Shown here piece by piece: positions 38,107 through 46,494 of a stretch of DNA of 64,000 nucleotides. Position 1 is the stretch's first letter; every line of letters begins with the position of its first letter. The stretch covers positions 744,001 through 808,000 of the forward strand of contig NZ_JAKMCM010000001.1 of the NCBI RefSeq assembly GCF_022662015.1, in the 5' to 3' direction. Source of the DNA: Aestuariivivens sediminicola. Its GTDB lineage: Bacteria > Bacteroidota > Bacteroidia > Flavobacteriales > Flavobacteriaceae. The notes beneath the pieces are model-generated. The model saw only the letters and a program-made list of their open reading frames with translations. It searched no databases and had not been told where the DNA came from. The position numbers and the translations under genes were made by a program.

Positions 38107-41100
38107 TTAAAATTTAGCAGCTATATTAAAAAATACAGTTCTTGTTGTAGGTGGTGCCAGGTTCTCGAAACCGGTCGCATTCGATGCGGTTGCGTTTACC
38201 GCTTCCGGATCCACACCATTGAGGTCACTGGAGATCATCCAAACATTGTTTGCTGATATTCCAACAGACAAGCCCTTAAAAGGTGACCTGTCTAACCATG
38301 CTTTATCAAAATTATAGGTTAAATTCACATTTCTTAACCTTACATTGGTCGCGTCGTATACAAATGCTTCATTAATACCCAGGTTTCCTGAGCGACTGGT
38401 AATGCCAGAATAATAATTTTCCGGTGAAACACCAACCGTGTTTTCACTTAAATTTCCATTGCCATCATCGAACACGCCATCAAATACAATAGGCTCTCGT
38501 TCTCCATTAGGTGCCGTAACAGCCGCTAACCCGGATGCCTGCAGCGCATGGTTCGTTCCAGAGAATATCTCGCCACCTATTGTAGCACTTATTAAGAAGC
38601 TAAAAGAAAAGTTTTTATAGGTAAACATATTCGTAATACCTAACAAGGCATCGGGAACCTGAGATCCCAACACGTGCTTATCACTAGTCGCCAGTGGTAT
38701 TCCATCAGCATCTACCAAAATCCTTCCGAAAAACTGACTGTTCTCATCTTCCACTCTTCTATACTTACTTCCAACGATAACACCATAATCGCCCCCAACA
38801 TCAGCTCTGATATTAAAGTTGTCGAATCCGCCCAAGCTGAATTCCGTCACATCGTCCGCCAATTCCTCTATTGTGTTTTCGTTGAACGAGTAATTGATAT
38901 CCATATCCCAGGTAAAACTATCGTTTCTGATAATTCGAGACTTTAAGGTCAACTCTACACCGGTATTTTGGATATCCCCTGCATTTATCTTTTTAGCATT
39001 AAATCCACTGAATGGATCTAAAGGAAGGTCGATGATCTGGTTTGTAGCATTCGACTTATACCATGCGAAGTCCAGACCAATTCTGTTGTCGAGGAACCGC
39101 GCTTCCAAACCGATCTCCCATGATTTAATCAACTCATTCACAATATCGGGATTTCTTAATACACTATTCGTTCCAGCGGTGGTATTACCCAATGGATCGT
39201 TACCTATGGTGTAGGCGTTCAACAATTGATAAGGACTCAAATCGTTACCCACTTCCGCATAGGATGCTCTTATCTTACCAAAAGTGAACCAGCTCGGCAA
39301 TTCATTTCCGGTCTTAGTGATCATGTCTGAAATAACAATCGAGGTACTCACAGATGGATAGAAAAACGACCTGTTTTCCTTACTCAACGTGGACGACCAG
39401 TCATTTCTGCCCGTGATATCTAAAAACACATAACCGTCATAATTGATCTGCGCAAAACCGTAAAAGGAATTAATCTTTCTCTCACTAAATGACTGGGAGA
39501 CACTCGCCGGGTTCACTCCATTATTCAGGCTGAATAAGTTTGGAACCAGTAAGACACCTGAACTACTACTGATACCACTGTTTACCTGGGTCATTAAGTT
39601 CCCACCTAAGGATAGAGAACCTCCGAATTTTCCAAAAATATTGTCCTTAGCCGCCGTGATCAGTGCGCTGTAATTCTGCTCATTAAAGGTCCTTTTTCCT
39701 AAACTGTAAGTCGAATTCGTCGAAGTCCCTGCAAATACTTTACCCTCAGTATTGGTGGTATATAAATCTGCTCCTCCACGTACCTCTGCCTTTAACCAAT
39801 CGTTGAACTCATGACTTAAAACGGCAGTCATTATAAAACGATCCCTGGAATCATAGCTCAGACGTCTCTTGTTCGCCCAGTAGGGGTTAATCTGATTCGA
39901 GTTCGGATCAAACCATATCTGATTACCAAACTCATCGACACCGGCAGAATATTGCCTGATATCACGCGATCTCGGGAAGTTTATTATGGTCTGGTATTGA
40001 CTTAAAGCACCAAAACCGGTTCTCGGTCTGTTGTTAGCCGTTGTTTTATTGTACTGTACTTTCGTATCGATGGTCCAATCCTTTTCTTTTCCGAAATGAT
40101 TGACGCCTCTGGCAGTTATGTTTAGACGTTCCAATGTCGCTGATGGTGCGATACCCTCATCATCCAAATAATTTGCTGAAGCATAGTAGGATCCGTTTTC
40201 TGAGTTATTCTGGATGGACAGACTATGGTTCTGACTAAACCCGTCGTTGTAATAGTTTCCTATATTATCATAAGCCTTATCGAAAGTAACGGAGCCTTGC
40301 TCAGGTCCGGTTTCTGTCTGACCTTCAATTTTTGGCCCCCAGCTATCCGTAGAATACTCGCCGTAAAAACCTTCGTTACCCTGTCCAAAACTACCTTGCA
40401 AATCAGGCGTCATGAAAATACTTTGAAACCCGGTGGTAACCGAGTAAGCAATACCTAAGCCCTGATTCGATTTACCTGTTTTGGTTGTAATTAAGATAAC
40501 ACCGTTACCCGCACGAGATCCGTAAAGGGCTGCCGCGGAGGCTCCTTTAAGTACCGATAAGGATTCAATATCGTCCGGATTGATATCCGCAATACCGTTA
40601 CCTAAATCGGTTGCAGGACTCCAGAACCCTTCATTAGATGACCCCGTAAAGTTGTTTATCGGTGTACCATCGACTACAATTAAAGGCTGGTTATCGTTGG
40701 TTAAGGAACTAAATCCCCTTAATACGATTTTTGTAGATCCTGCAGGTCCATTACTACTTTTTATAACTTGTAACCCGGTTACCCTACCGGAAAGTGAATT
40801 CACCAAGTTTGGTTCTCTCTGTTCAGCAATCGTTGCTCCCTGGATTTCCTGTACGGCATAACCCAGAGACTTACGCTCACGTTTGATACCCAAAGCAGTT
40901 ACGACAACCTCATCCAGCTGGCTGGCATCTTCTGTCAATGTCGCGTTTACTGTGGACTGACCACTTACAGCTATTTCCTGGGACACATACCCAACAAAAG
41001 AAATTTGCAACACCGCATTATTTGTTGTCAGTGTGATACTGTAGTTTCCATCGAAATCGGAGGACGCCCCATTAGACGTTCCTTTTTCAATAATATTTGC

Positions 41101-41226
41101 TCCCAGGAGCGGAACACCATTCGCATCCGTAATTGTTCCTGTAATTGTTGTGCCTTCTTGTGCAAATGCACCTTGAATCGTTAGTGCACAAACAAAAACC
41201 ATGAGTTTTAGTAGTTGTTTAATCAT
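38107..41226 (-). CDS. SusC/RagA family TonB-linked outer membrane transporter
   Basis: 1039 residues. Signal peptide to about 22 (ending GAFA), carboxypeptidase-like domain (TTITGTITDANGVPLLGANIIEKG), the SusC signature LDEVVVTALGIKRERKSLGYAVQEI (about 105-130), plug with VLRGFSSLTNDNQPLIVVDG and VLKGASAAALYGSRAGNGVILI, then a large barrel ending TVFFNIAAKF. With SusD it makes a TonB-driven importer. First gene of a probable six-gene operon. Its 318-base upstream region carries a palindrome and a leader motif shared with the acetyltransferase gene. Confidence 0.95.
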   Translation of the reverse strand: MIKQLLKLMVFVCALTIQGAFAQEGTTITGTITDANGVPLLGANIIEKGTSNGASSDFDGNYSITLTTNNAVLQISFVGYVSQEIAVSGQSTVNATLTEDASQLDEVVVTALGIKRERKSLGYAVQEIQGATIAEQREPNLVNSLSGRVTGLQVIKSSNGPAGSTKIVLRGFSSLTNDNQPLIVVDGTPINNFTGSSNEGFWSPATDLGNGIADINPDDIESLSVLKGASAAALYGSRAGNGVILITTKTGKSNQGLGIAYSVTTGFQSIFMTPDLQGSFGQGNEGFYGEYSTDSWGPKIEGQTETGPEQGSVTFDKAYDNIGNYYNDGFSQNHSLSIQNNSENGSYYASANYLDDEGIAPSATLERLNITARGVNHFGKEKDWTIDTKVQYNKTTANNRPRTGFGALSQYQTIINFPRSRDIRQYSAGVDEFGNQIWFDPNSNQINPYWANKRRLSYDSRDRFIMTAVLSHEFNDWLKAEVRGGADLYTTNTEGKVFAGTSTNSTYSLGKRTFNEQNYSALITAAKDNIFGKFGGSLSLGGNLMTQVNSGISSSSGVLLVPNLFSLNNGVNPASVSQSFSERKINSFYGFAQINYDGYVFLDITGRNDWSSTLSKENRSFFYPSVSTSIVISDMITKTGNELPSWFTFGKIRASYAEVGNDLSPYQLLNAYTIGNDPLGNTTAGTNSVLRNPDIVNELIKSWEIGLEARFLDNRIGLDFAWYKSNATNQIIDLPLDPFSGFNAKKINAGDIQNTGVELTLKSRIIRNDSFTWDMDINYSFNENTIEELADDVTEFSLGGFDNFNIRADVGGDYGVIVGSKYRRVEDENSQFFGRILVDADGIPLATSDKHVLGSQVPDALLGITNMFTYKNFSFSFLISATIGGEIFSGTNHALQASGLAAVTAPNGEREPIVFDGVFDDGNGNLSENTVGVSPENYYSGITSRSGNLGINEAFVYDATNVRLRNVNLTYNFDKAWLDRSPFKGLSVGISANNVWMISSDLNGVDPEAVNATASNATGFENLAPPTTRTVFFNIAAKF

Positions 41227-41241
41227 AATTGTTTTTTGAAT

Positions 41242-41281
41242 TAGTTAATTTGATCTTGATTAGTGTATTATACGCTTCATT
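41242..41281 (-). promoter_or_regulatory. leader motif upstream of susC, shared with the acetyltransferase gene
   Basis: Minus strand AATGAAGCGTATAATACAC then, after a short gap, AATTAACTA 15 bases before the ATG. It matches 30880-30910 in both blocks. It may be a site for the locus regulator or a common 5' leader element. Confidence 0.35.
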
Positions 41282-41294
41282 AAAATTTAATGAA
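41276..41294. repeat. palindrome upstream of susC
   Basis: TTCATTAAA, one central base, TTTAATGAA: perfect 9-bp arms about 50 bases upstream of the susC ATG, overlapping the edge of the shared leader motif. The rest of 41227-41544 is AT-rich, with no gene and no exact promoter box that I can find. It presumably holds the susC promoter and the umuD 3' end. Confidence 0.35.
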
Positions 41295-41544
41295 TAAATT
41301 TAGGATTAAAGTGTTTTTATCATATACAAATCGTTTTAAGTTAGTCTTTGAATTGTTGCTTTTTTGAAATAAAAATTTAAAGTATCACTTTTGAGATACC
41401 TCTAGAAAAAAAATATATAAACAACATCATTTTACACACAAACAACTTATTCTAAATGCCGGCTGCCAATATAGCAAAAAAAATAATCATAAAATGTTAA
41501 AGTCAAAATAGGTCTGGGGTTCGATTAAGAATATGGTAAACACG

Positions 41545-41988
41545 CTAGTAAACCCGCTTTATGACATTGGTGACAATGCCCCAAATTACAAAGTGGTTGT
41601 CCTCCGTAATTTTAATCGGAAGGTAATGGTCGTTCTCGGGTTGCAACCATACCCCGTCGGATTCTACCTTCAAGCGTTTCACCGTAAACTCACCATCCAG
41701 AAAACAAACCGCTATCTTGTTATGCTCCGGAGCCAAACTTCGGTCGATAACCAATAGGTCCTGATCATGCAATCCTGCATTTACCATAGATTGTCCGGAT
41801 ACACGCGCAAAAAAAGTGGTGGCTTTGTTTCTAACCAGCTCACGATCCAGGGACATGCGCTGCCCCTCAAGATCTTCCGTTGGCGATGGGAATCCGGCAG
41901 AAATTCCAGTTTCATAAAATAGAACCTCTAATTCAGATTGAGGATCCGGACTGTAAATAGTAAGGGATTTAGATGCGTTTAACGGCAT
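41545..41988 (-). CDS. umuD: UmuD-like self-cleaving SOS protein (no umuC beside it)
   Basis: 147 residues from the ATG at 41988. An open extension to 42042 reads through a likely promoter and has no family match. S24 peptidase fold: cleavage site Ala31-Gly32 in ISAGFPSP, nucleophile Ser67 in SGQSM, general-base Lys104 in FTVKRL. There is no LexA-type DNA-binding domain. UmuD normally pairs with umuC in one operon. Here the next gene on the strand is susC, with no umuC anywhere in the window, so the partner must lie elsewhere or be lost. Confidence 0.88.
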   Translation of the reverse strand: MPLNASKSLTIYSPDPQSELEVLFYETGISAGFPSPTEDLEGQRMSLDRELVRNKATTFFARVSGQSMVNAGLHDQDLLVIDRSLAPEHNKIAVCFLDGEFTVKRLKVESDGVWLQPENDHYLPIKITEDNHFVIWGIVTNVIKRVY

Positions 41989-42039
41989 GACTTTACGATT
42001 CTTTACACAAATCTTAATAATCTTACAGCTAAAAGTAAA

Positions 42040-42047
42040 CAAAATTA
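42040..42047 (-). promoter_or_regulatory. candidate -7 box for umuD and start of the umuD-recX divergent region
   Basis: Minus strand TAATTTTG, fitting TAnnTTTG, about 50 bases before the umuD ATG. The gap 41989-42430 (442 bases) has no gene that I can support. It contains AACAGA-CTTT-TCTGTT at 42089-42104 and the palindrome AACATGTT at 42110-42117, possible damage-response operator candidates, and TAGATTTG at 42371-42378 on the plus strand, a possible recX -7 box. Confidence 0.3.
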
Positions 42048-42430
42048 TTTAATGCACAACTAATTTTAGTTCGCAAATGGGATAAAAGAACAGACTTTTC
42101 TGTTAATTTAACATGTTGTAGGTTTTGACCTTCAAGTTTTACATGTCTGAGTCAGGCAGGCATTTAGACCACTATAATTGCATTATTTCCGATACCTTCA
42201 ACGGACAGGCAGACCACCCTGAGTAGGCCTTTAGGTTAGCAAATGATCATTTATACTTAAAACAGAGGACATAAGCTACCGATTCACTCTAAGCTTTAAA
42301 ACTTATGCTTCGATTTAGATTTCTTACCCTTAAAAAATAAACTCAGATGAGACATTATGGGTTTTTTGGTTAGATTTGAGATCTGGAAATAGGCGTCTTG
42401 TAATGCATTCCTTTTTCTAATTTCTATCTA

Positions 42431-42904
42431 ATGCCTGAAAAGAAATCATACACTGTAGCCGAAGCCACTCGAAGGCTTGAGCATTATTGTGCCTACCAGG
42501 AACGCTGTCATAAGGAGGTGAGAGAAAAGCTCAGAGACCTGCATATGATTCCGGAAGCTATTGATCATATTATGGTACACCTCATCAATCATAACTATCT
42601 CAATGAGACCCGTTTTGCCAAAGCCTATGTTAGTGGAAAGTTCAAGATGAAGGCATGGGGCAAGCGCCGCTTAGGCGCCGAGTTGTTAAAAAAAGACATC
42701 TCTAGATCTATTATTAATGAGGCCATCCTAAGTTTAGATGATGACCTCTATCTTGACACCCTTGATCGACTCGCTAAAAAATATGTGACCACAAGTACGG
42801 AAAACAACACATTGAAAAAGAAAAAGAAACTTATTGATTATTTGTTATACCGCGGTTGGGAACCCCATTTGGTTTATGATAAGGCAAAAGAACTTATGGA
42901 TTGA
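42431..42904 (+). CDS. recX: regulatory protein RecX
   Basis: 157 residues. Modulates RecA filaments. Three-helix repeats typical of RecX: AEATRRLEHYCAYQERCHKEVREKL, then HLINHNYLNETRFAKAYV and KMKAWGKRRLGAELLKKDIS, ending with KKKLIDYLLYRGWEPHLVYD. Length is normal. No recA nearby. Its stop overlaps the convergent cupin gene by 11 bases. It lies divergent from umuD, so two SOS-type genes share one intergenic region. Confidence 0.93.
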   Translation: MPEKKSYTVAEATRRLEHYCAYQERCHKEVREKLRDLHMIPEAIDHIMVHLINHNYLNETRFAKAYVSGKFKMKAWGKRRLGAELLKKDISRSIINEAILSLDDDLYLDTLDRLAKKYVTTSTENNTLKKKKKLIDYLLYRGWEPHLVYDKAKELMD

Positions 42905-43763
42905 CCATTTTTTTATGGGTGCGTACAATTGCCTGCTCGTTTTTCCAGTCAATCCATTTTTGTCCTTGAATTCGGCGCATCGTGTTGTCCAATAAACGCA
43001 TAACGAATACATTATAAATAGCCTTACTCAGGTTTCCCGGGTTTTGTGCCAGGGCTCTAAGGCTCATTGAGAATCCGGGGGTTATATAGCGCATATAATG
43101 CCAATAGCCCTCGGGCATATACAGCACCTCGCCGTGATGCAGCTCGCATACCCATCCTTTGGCCTTCTTTAATGCCGGCCATTTGTCAAAATCTGGATTA
43201 CTGAAATCGATGTCCTCTCTTGTAATCAGTGAATGCGGAATTTTATACAAATACTCGTTTTGCTTCTGATCGAACAATATACATTGTTTTTTGCCTTCAA
43301 AGTGAAAATGGAAAATATTGGCCAAATCGATGTCGTAGTGCATGAAGGTGTGCGCATTCATACCTCCAAAAAAGAGCATCGGCAAGCCTTTCATAAAACG
43401 TAATCCGAAATCGGGATAGGAAAAATCGTTTTGAAGTTCCGGAACCTCCTTTAAGATGTTCCAGAGAAAAATGCGGTATTTTGTAGGTTTGCTTTTTAAG
43501 AGATCGACATAGGCCCTCATCTTCATTTTAGCGTGAGGTTGGTTAAAACCCTCCTTATAATCCACCGGTCGGTCGTCGTAAAGAGGCACTGTAATATCGC
43601 CGGCGGCAGCCTTCATGAAATCCAGGTTCCATTTCGTATAGGCCGGCCAGTCCTCGATACAACGTTCAATAACCACAGGTCGTTGTGGTTTAAAATAGTC
43701 TTTTAAGAATTCCGACTTCGTAAGGTGTTCTACTCTCGGGATGTCCTGTAGGTTCAACGACAA
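42894..43763 (-). CDS. JmjC/cupin_8-type Fe(II)/2-oxoglutarate oxygenase
   Basis: 289 residues. The cupin fold carries the iron triad: His142-x-Asp144 in MHYDIDL and His222 in PEGYWHYMRY. Lys158/Lys159 in FEGKKQCILF are candidates for binding 2-oxoglutarate. N-terminal PRVEHLTKSEFLKDYFKPQRPVVI is typical of Cupin_8 proteins, which hydroxylate proteins or small molecules. Start is a TTG at 43763, since no ATG is available in frame. Substrate unknown. Convergent with recX. Confidence 0.82.
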   Translation of the reverse strand: MSLNLQDIPRVEHLTKSEFLKDYFKPQRPVVIERCIEDWPAYTKWNLDFMKAAAGDITVPLYDDRPVDYKEGFNQPHAKMKMRAYVDLLKSKPTKYRIFLWNILKEVPELQNDFSYPDFGLRFMKGLPMLFFGGMNAHTFMHYDIDLANIFHFHFEGKKQCILFDQKQNEYLYKIPHSLITREDIDFSNPDFDKWPALKKAKGWVCELHHGEVLYMPEGYWHYMRYITPGFSMSLRALAQNPGNLSKAIYNVFVMRLLDNTMRRIQGQKWIDWKNEQAIVRTHKKMVNP

Positions 43764-43990
43764 TGCGATATCATTTAGAGGGTCAAAGTTAAGAAAAGCA
43801 CCTTAAATTGAAAACAGGTTTTATTTTGATCTTTAAGCCCAAACGTGATGGTCAGATAACATCCTCTCATAACCTACAACTTCTCGAAATACGCCTTAAA
43901 CTATCGCCTAACTATAAAGCTTTAAAGGATTGGGCAGATTATGCGATTCCTTTCACTGAGAAAAAGACAATTCATAACTACAGACTTCAA

Positions 43991-44050
43991 AAATTGTCCT
44001 GTGAATTTCTGAAATTGTCCTGTGAATTTTGAAAATTCACAGGACAATTT
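43991..44050. repeat. three-copy 18-base element, two direct and one inverted
   Basis: The 18-mer AAATTGTCCTGTGAATTT occurs at 43991-44008 and 44012-44029, and its exact reverse complement at 44033-44050. The second and third copies form a 19-bp near-palindrome about one central G. Read on the minus strand, one left arm can pair with either of two right arms, and the outer right arm ends in a T run, so it could be a terminator for bioB (stop 133 bases away) with an alternative fold. The rest of 43764-44182 has no gene that I can support. Confidence 0.6.
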
Positions 44051-44182
44051 TCAAACATGATGCTTAGGAAATAAGATTATCCTAACTAGAAATTTTCTAA
44101 TGCTTGCTTATCGAAATAAACACTTATGATTAATCCCTAAAAGTGGTCTGCATGACAATTCAGGAAGCAGTGCGATCCGGAT

Positions 44183-45277
44183 TTATTTTGTGGTCTTCGC
44201 CTTTTGTTTAGCGACCTCATTGCGTTCTATGGTATGTTCCGGGCGGGACCATCGGGGATTTTCTCCCAAAGCCTGGTATTGCGAATCTTCGGCCTCTACC
44301 GTCTGTGGATGCACATGCTTTAAAAAAGGTTTCTGAGGATTCAGCCCGAGTTCATCAAACATTTCCATATCCTCATTGACATCAGGATTTGGTGTCGTTA
44401 ACAATTTATCTCCGGCAAAGATCGAATTGGCCCCGGCAAAGAAACACATGGCCTGACCCTCTCTTGTCATCTGGGTGCGTCCCGCCGATAACCGCACCTG
44501 GGTTTCGGGCATCACGATACGGGTCGTGGCTACCATACGTACCATTTCCCAAATCGAAACCGGTTCCTGATCTTCTAAAGGCGTACCCTCGACCGCAACG
44601 AGTGCATTAATGGGAACAGACTCCGGTTGTGGGTTGAGCGTCGACAGGGCCACCAACATTCCCGCACGATCTTCAACCTTCTCGCCCATGCCGATAATGC
44701 CTCCACTACAAACGGTCACATTCGTTTTACGGACATTATCAATAGTCTTTAAACGATCCTCAAAGCCTCGTGTTGAGATGACTTCCTTATAATAGTCTTC
44801 CGATGAATCCAAATTATGGTTATAGGCATACAAGCCGGCTTCCGCCAATCGTCTGGCCTGGTTTTCAGTAAGCATCCCCAGGGTACAACAAACCTCCATG
44901 TCCAGCTTGTTAATGGTACGCACCATTTCCAGGACCTGGTCGAATTCCGGACCATCTTTAACATTGCGCCAGGCAGCACCCATGCATACGCGTGAACTGC
45001 CACTGGACTTGGCCCGCAGGGCCTGGGCTTTAACCTGCTGTACGGACATTAAATCGTTACCCTCAATAGCGGTATGATACCGCGCTGCCTGTGGACAATA
45101 GCCACAATCCTCGGGACAACCCCCTGTTTTTATGGATAACAATGTAGACACCTGAACCGTATTCGGATCGTGATGCTGCCTGTGCACTGTAGCGGCCTCA
45201 TAGAGCAATTCCATAAGCGGTTTGTTATAGATGGCTAATATGTCTTCTTTGGTCCAATTATGTCTTGTTTCGCCCAT
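44183..45277 (-). CDS. bioB: biotin synthase
   Basis: Radical SAM enzyme inserting sulfur into dethiobiotin. 364 residues from the ATG at 45277 (a TTG three codons upstream is also open). The [4Fe-4S] cysteines are Cys54, Cys58 and Cys61 (CPEDCGYCPQ). The second cluster region includes SSRVCMGAAWRNVKDG, EVCCTLGMLTENQA and VCSGGIIGMGE, and an Arg-rich end (VRLSAGRTQM). It is in the same direction as bioFDA but separated by the agu genes and a 173-base gap, so it likely has its own promoter. Confidence 0.97.
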   Translation of the reverse strand: MGETRHNWTKEDILAIYNKPLMELLYEAATVHRQHHDPNTVQVSTLLSIKTGGCPEDCGYCPQAARYHTAIEGNDLMSVQQVKAQALRAKSSGSSRVCMGAAWRNVKDGPEFDQVLEMVRTINKLDMEVCCTLGMLTENQARRLAEAGLYAYNHNLDSSEDYYKEVISTRGFEDRLKTIDNVRKTNVTVCSGGIIGMGEKVEDRAGMLVALSTLNPQPESVPINALVAVEGTPLEDQEPVSIWEMVRMVATTRIVMPETQVRLSAGRTQMTREGQAMCFFAGANSIFAGDKLLTTPNPDVNEDMEMFDELGLNPQKPFLKHVHPQTVEAEDSQYQALGENPRWSRPEHTIERNEVAKQKAKTTK

Positions 45278-45283
45278 AACGCT

Positions 45284-45307
45284 CAAAATTAGTAAATGTC
45301 AAAAGTA
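45284..45307 (-). promoter_or_regulatory. two candidate -7 boxes for bioB
   Basis: Minus strand TACTTTTG (45300-45307) would give an 18-base leader. TAATTTTG (45284-45291) would give a transcript starting at the ATG itself. Neither has a clear -33 box. No BirA-type operator palindrome was seen. Confidence 0.35.
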
Positions 45308-45450
45308 CTAATTTAAAAAGATTCCTTAACGGATTAAAAACATAAATTGCTAACAGCATTTTTAACGCGATGGTTCCTTGGTATTTCGATTCCGGGTCGC
45401 GACCTCATTCTTTAGGTGAACCCACTGGACGCCTGTTTACCATAAAAACA

Positions 45451-46494
45451 TCATTCAGGTATCTGCTGACTCAGGCAATGCAGCGTACCAAAACCCCAGA
45501 TAAGGTCAATGGCGTTTATCGGTATCACCTGCCTGCCCTTAAAACAGCTGGATAAGATGTTCAGCGCTTTGGCATCCTTTGAATCATTGAAGGTAGGGAC
45601 CAAAACAGCCTTATTAAGTATGAGGAAATTAGCGTAACTCGCCGGTAATCGTATCCCTTCAAAAACAATGGGATCCGGCATTGGCAGGGGTACTATTTTA
45701 GGTTTCGCACCATTTTCAAGTCTGGCGTTTTCCAATCGTTTGAGGTTGCTTTGAAGGGCCTTGTAATTGGCATCCCGCTTCCTGGTTTCGACTACTGTAA
45801 CAATGGTGTCTGCATTTACGAAGCGGGCTAAATCATCAATATGCCCGTGGGTATCATCCCCGGTAATGCCCTCTCCCAACCAAATGGTATTGGTCACACC
45901 AAGATAGGTTTTAAAAATAGCCTCATAATCCGATCTGGACAGGCCCGGATTTCTAACCTGCACCTCTTGATCTAACAGGCATTCTTCGGTGGTCAGCAGG
46001 GTACCCATACCATTCACATCAATGGCACCGCCCTCTAATGTAATCGATCGGCCCTTATAGGTTACCTGCTCCAATTCTAAATTAAGAACGGAAGCCATAA
46101 CGCGCGGAATATGACGATCCAGTTTAAAATTACCATACTTGGCCCATCCATTAAAATTGAAGTTGAGCGCCTTTCTTTGATTTCCTCTTTTAACCACTAT
46201 AGGTCCCGCGTCGCGCATCCAGCTTCGGTTGCTTTTATGTAGTATATAAGACACGTGGTTCACATCGACATCAGCCTTCAGCAACATGGCCTGTAATCTT
46301 TCCTGAAGCTTTTGATTCGCTACAATAATGTAAACCTTTTCCAGTGACGCAATTTTTTTTATGAACTCCACAAAGGCCCATTGCACTGCACCATACTTAC
46401 CAGGCCAATCCTTTCCATTGTGAGGAAAACAAAGCAGAATGCCCTCTTGCTTTTCCCATTCTGCCGGAAACCGCCACGCATCGCCCATTGCCAT
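45451..46494 (-). CDS. aguA: agmatine deiminase
   Basis: 347 residues, PF04371 (peptidyl-arginine deiminase family, bacterial branch). Converts agmatine to N-carbamoylputrescine. Seen: RFPAEWEKQEGILLCFPHNG start, RSWMRDAGPI near 90, GGAIDVNGMGTLLTTEECLL, GDDTHGHIDDLARFV and the active cysteine Cys340 in TLHCLSQQIPE. Its ATG shares one base with the aguB stop (TGATG), so both are made together, as expected for consecutive steps to putrescine. Alone, the family could also be a protein-arginine deiminase, but the aguB partner decides. Confidence 0.93.
   Translation of the reverse strand: MAMGDAWRFPAEWEKQEGILLCFPHNGKDWPGKYGAVQWAFVEFIKKIASLEKVYIIVANQKLQERLQAMLLKADVDVNHVSYILHKSNRSWMRDAGPIVVKRGNQRKALNFNFNGWAKYGNFKLDRHIPRVMASVLNLELEQVTYKGRSITLEGGAIDVNGMGTLLTTEECLLDQEVQVRNPGLSRSDYEAIFKTYLGVTNTIWLGEGITGDDTHGHIDDLARFVNADTIVTVVETRKRDANYKALQSNLKRLENARLENGAKPKIVPLPMPDPIVFEGIRLPASYANFLILNKAVLVPTFNDSKDAKALNILSSCFKGRQVIPINAIDLIWGFGTLHCLSQQIPE

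Noticed and set aside
41989-42042. In-frame extension of umuD
   Set aside because: The extra residues match no UmuD N terminus and overlap a likely -7 promoter box. The internal ATG at 41988 gives the normal length.
43808-44032. 74-residue plus-strand open frame between the cupin gene and bioB
   Set aside because: Its end is made of the 18-base direct repeats, it has no promoter or family match, and its composition is unlike real genes here.
43991-44050. CRISPR-like array
   Set aside because: Spacers are only 3-4 bases, one copy is inverted, and no cas gene is near.
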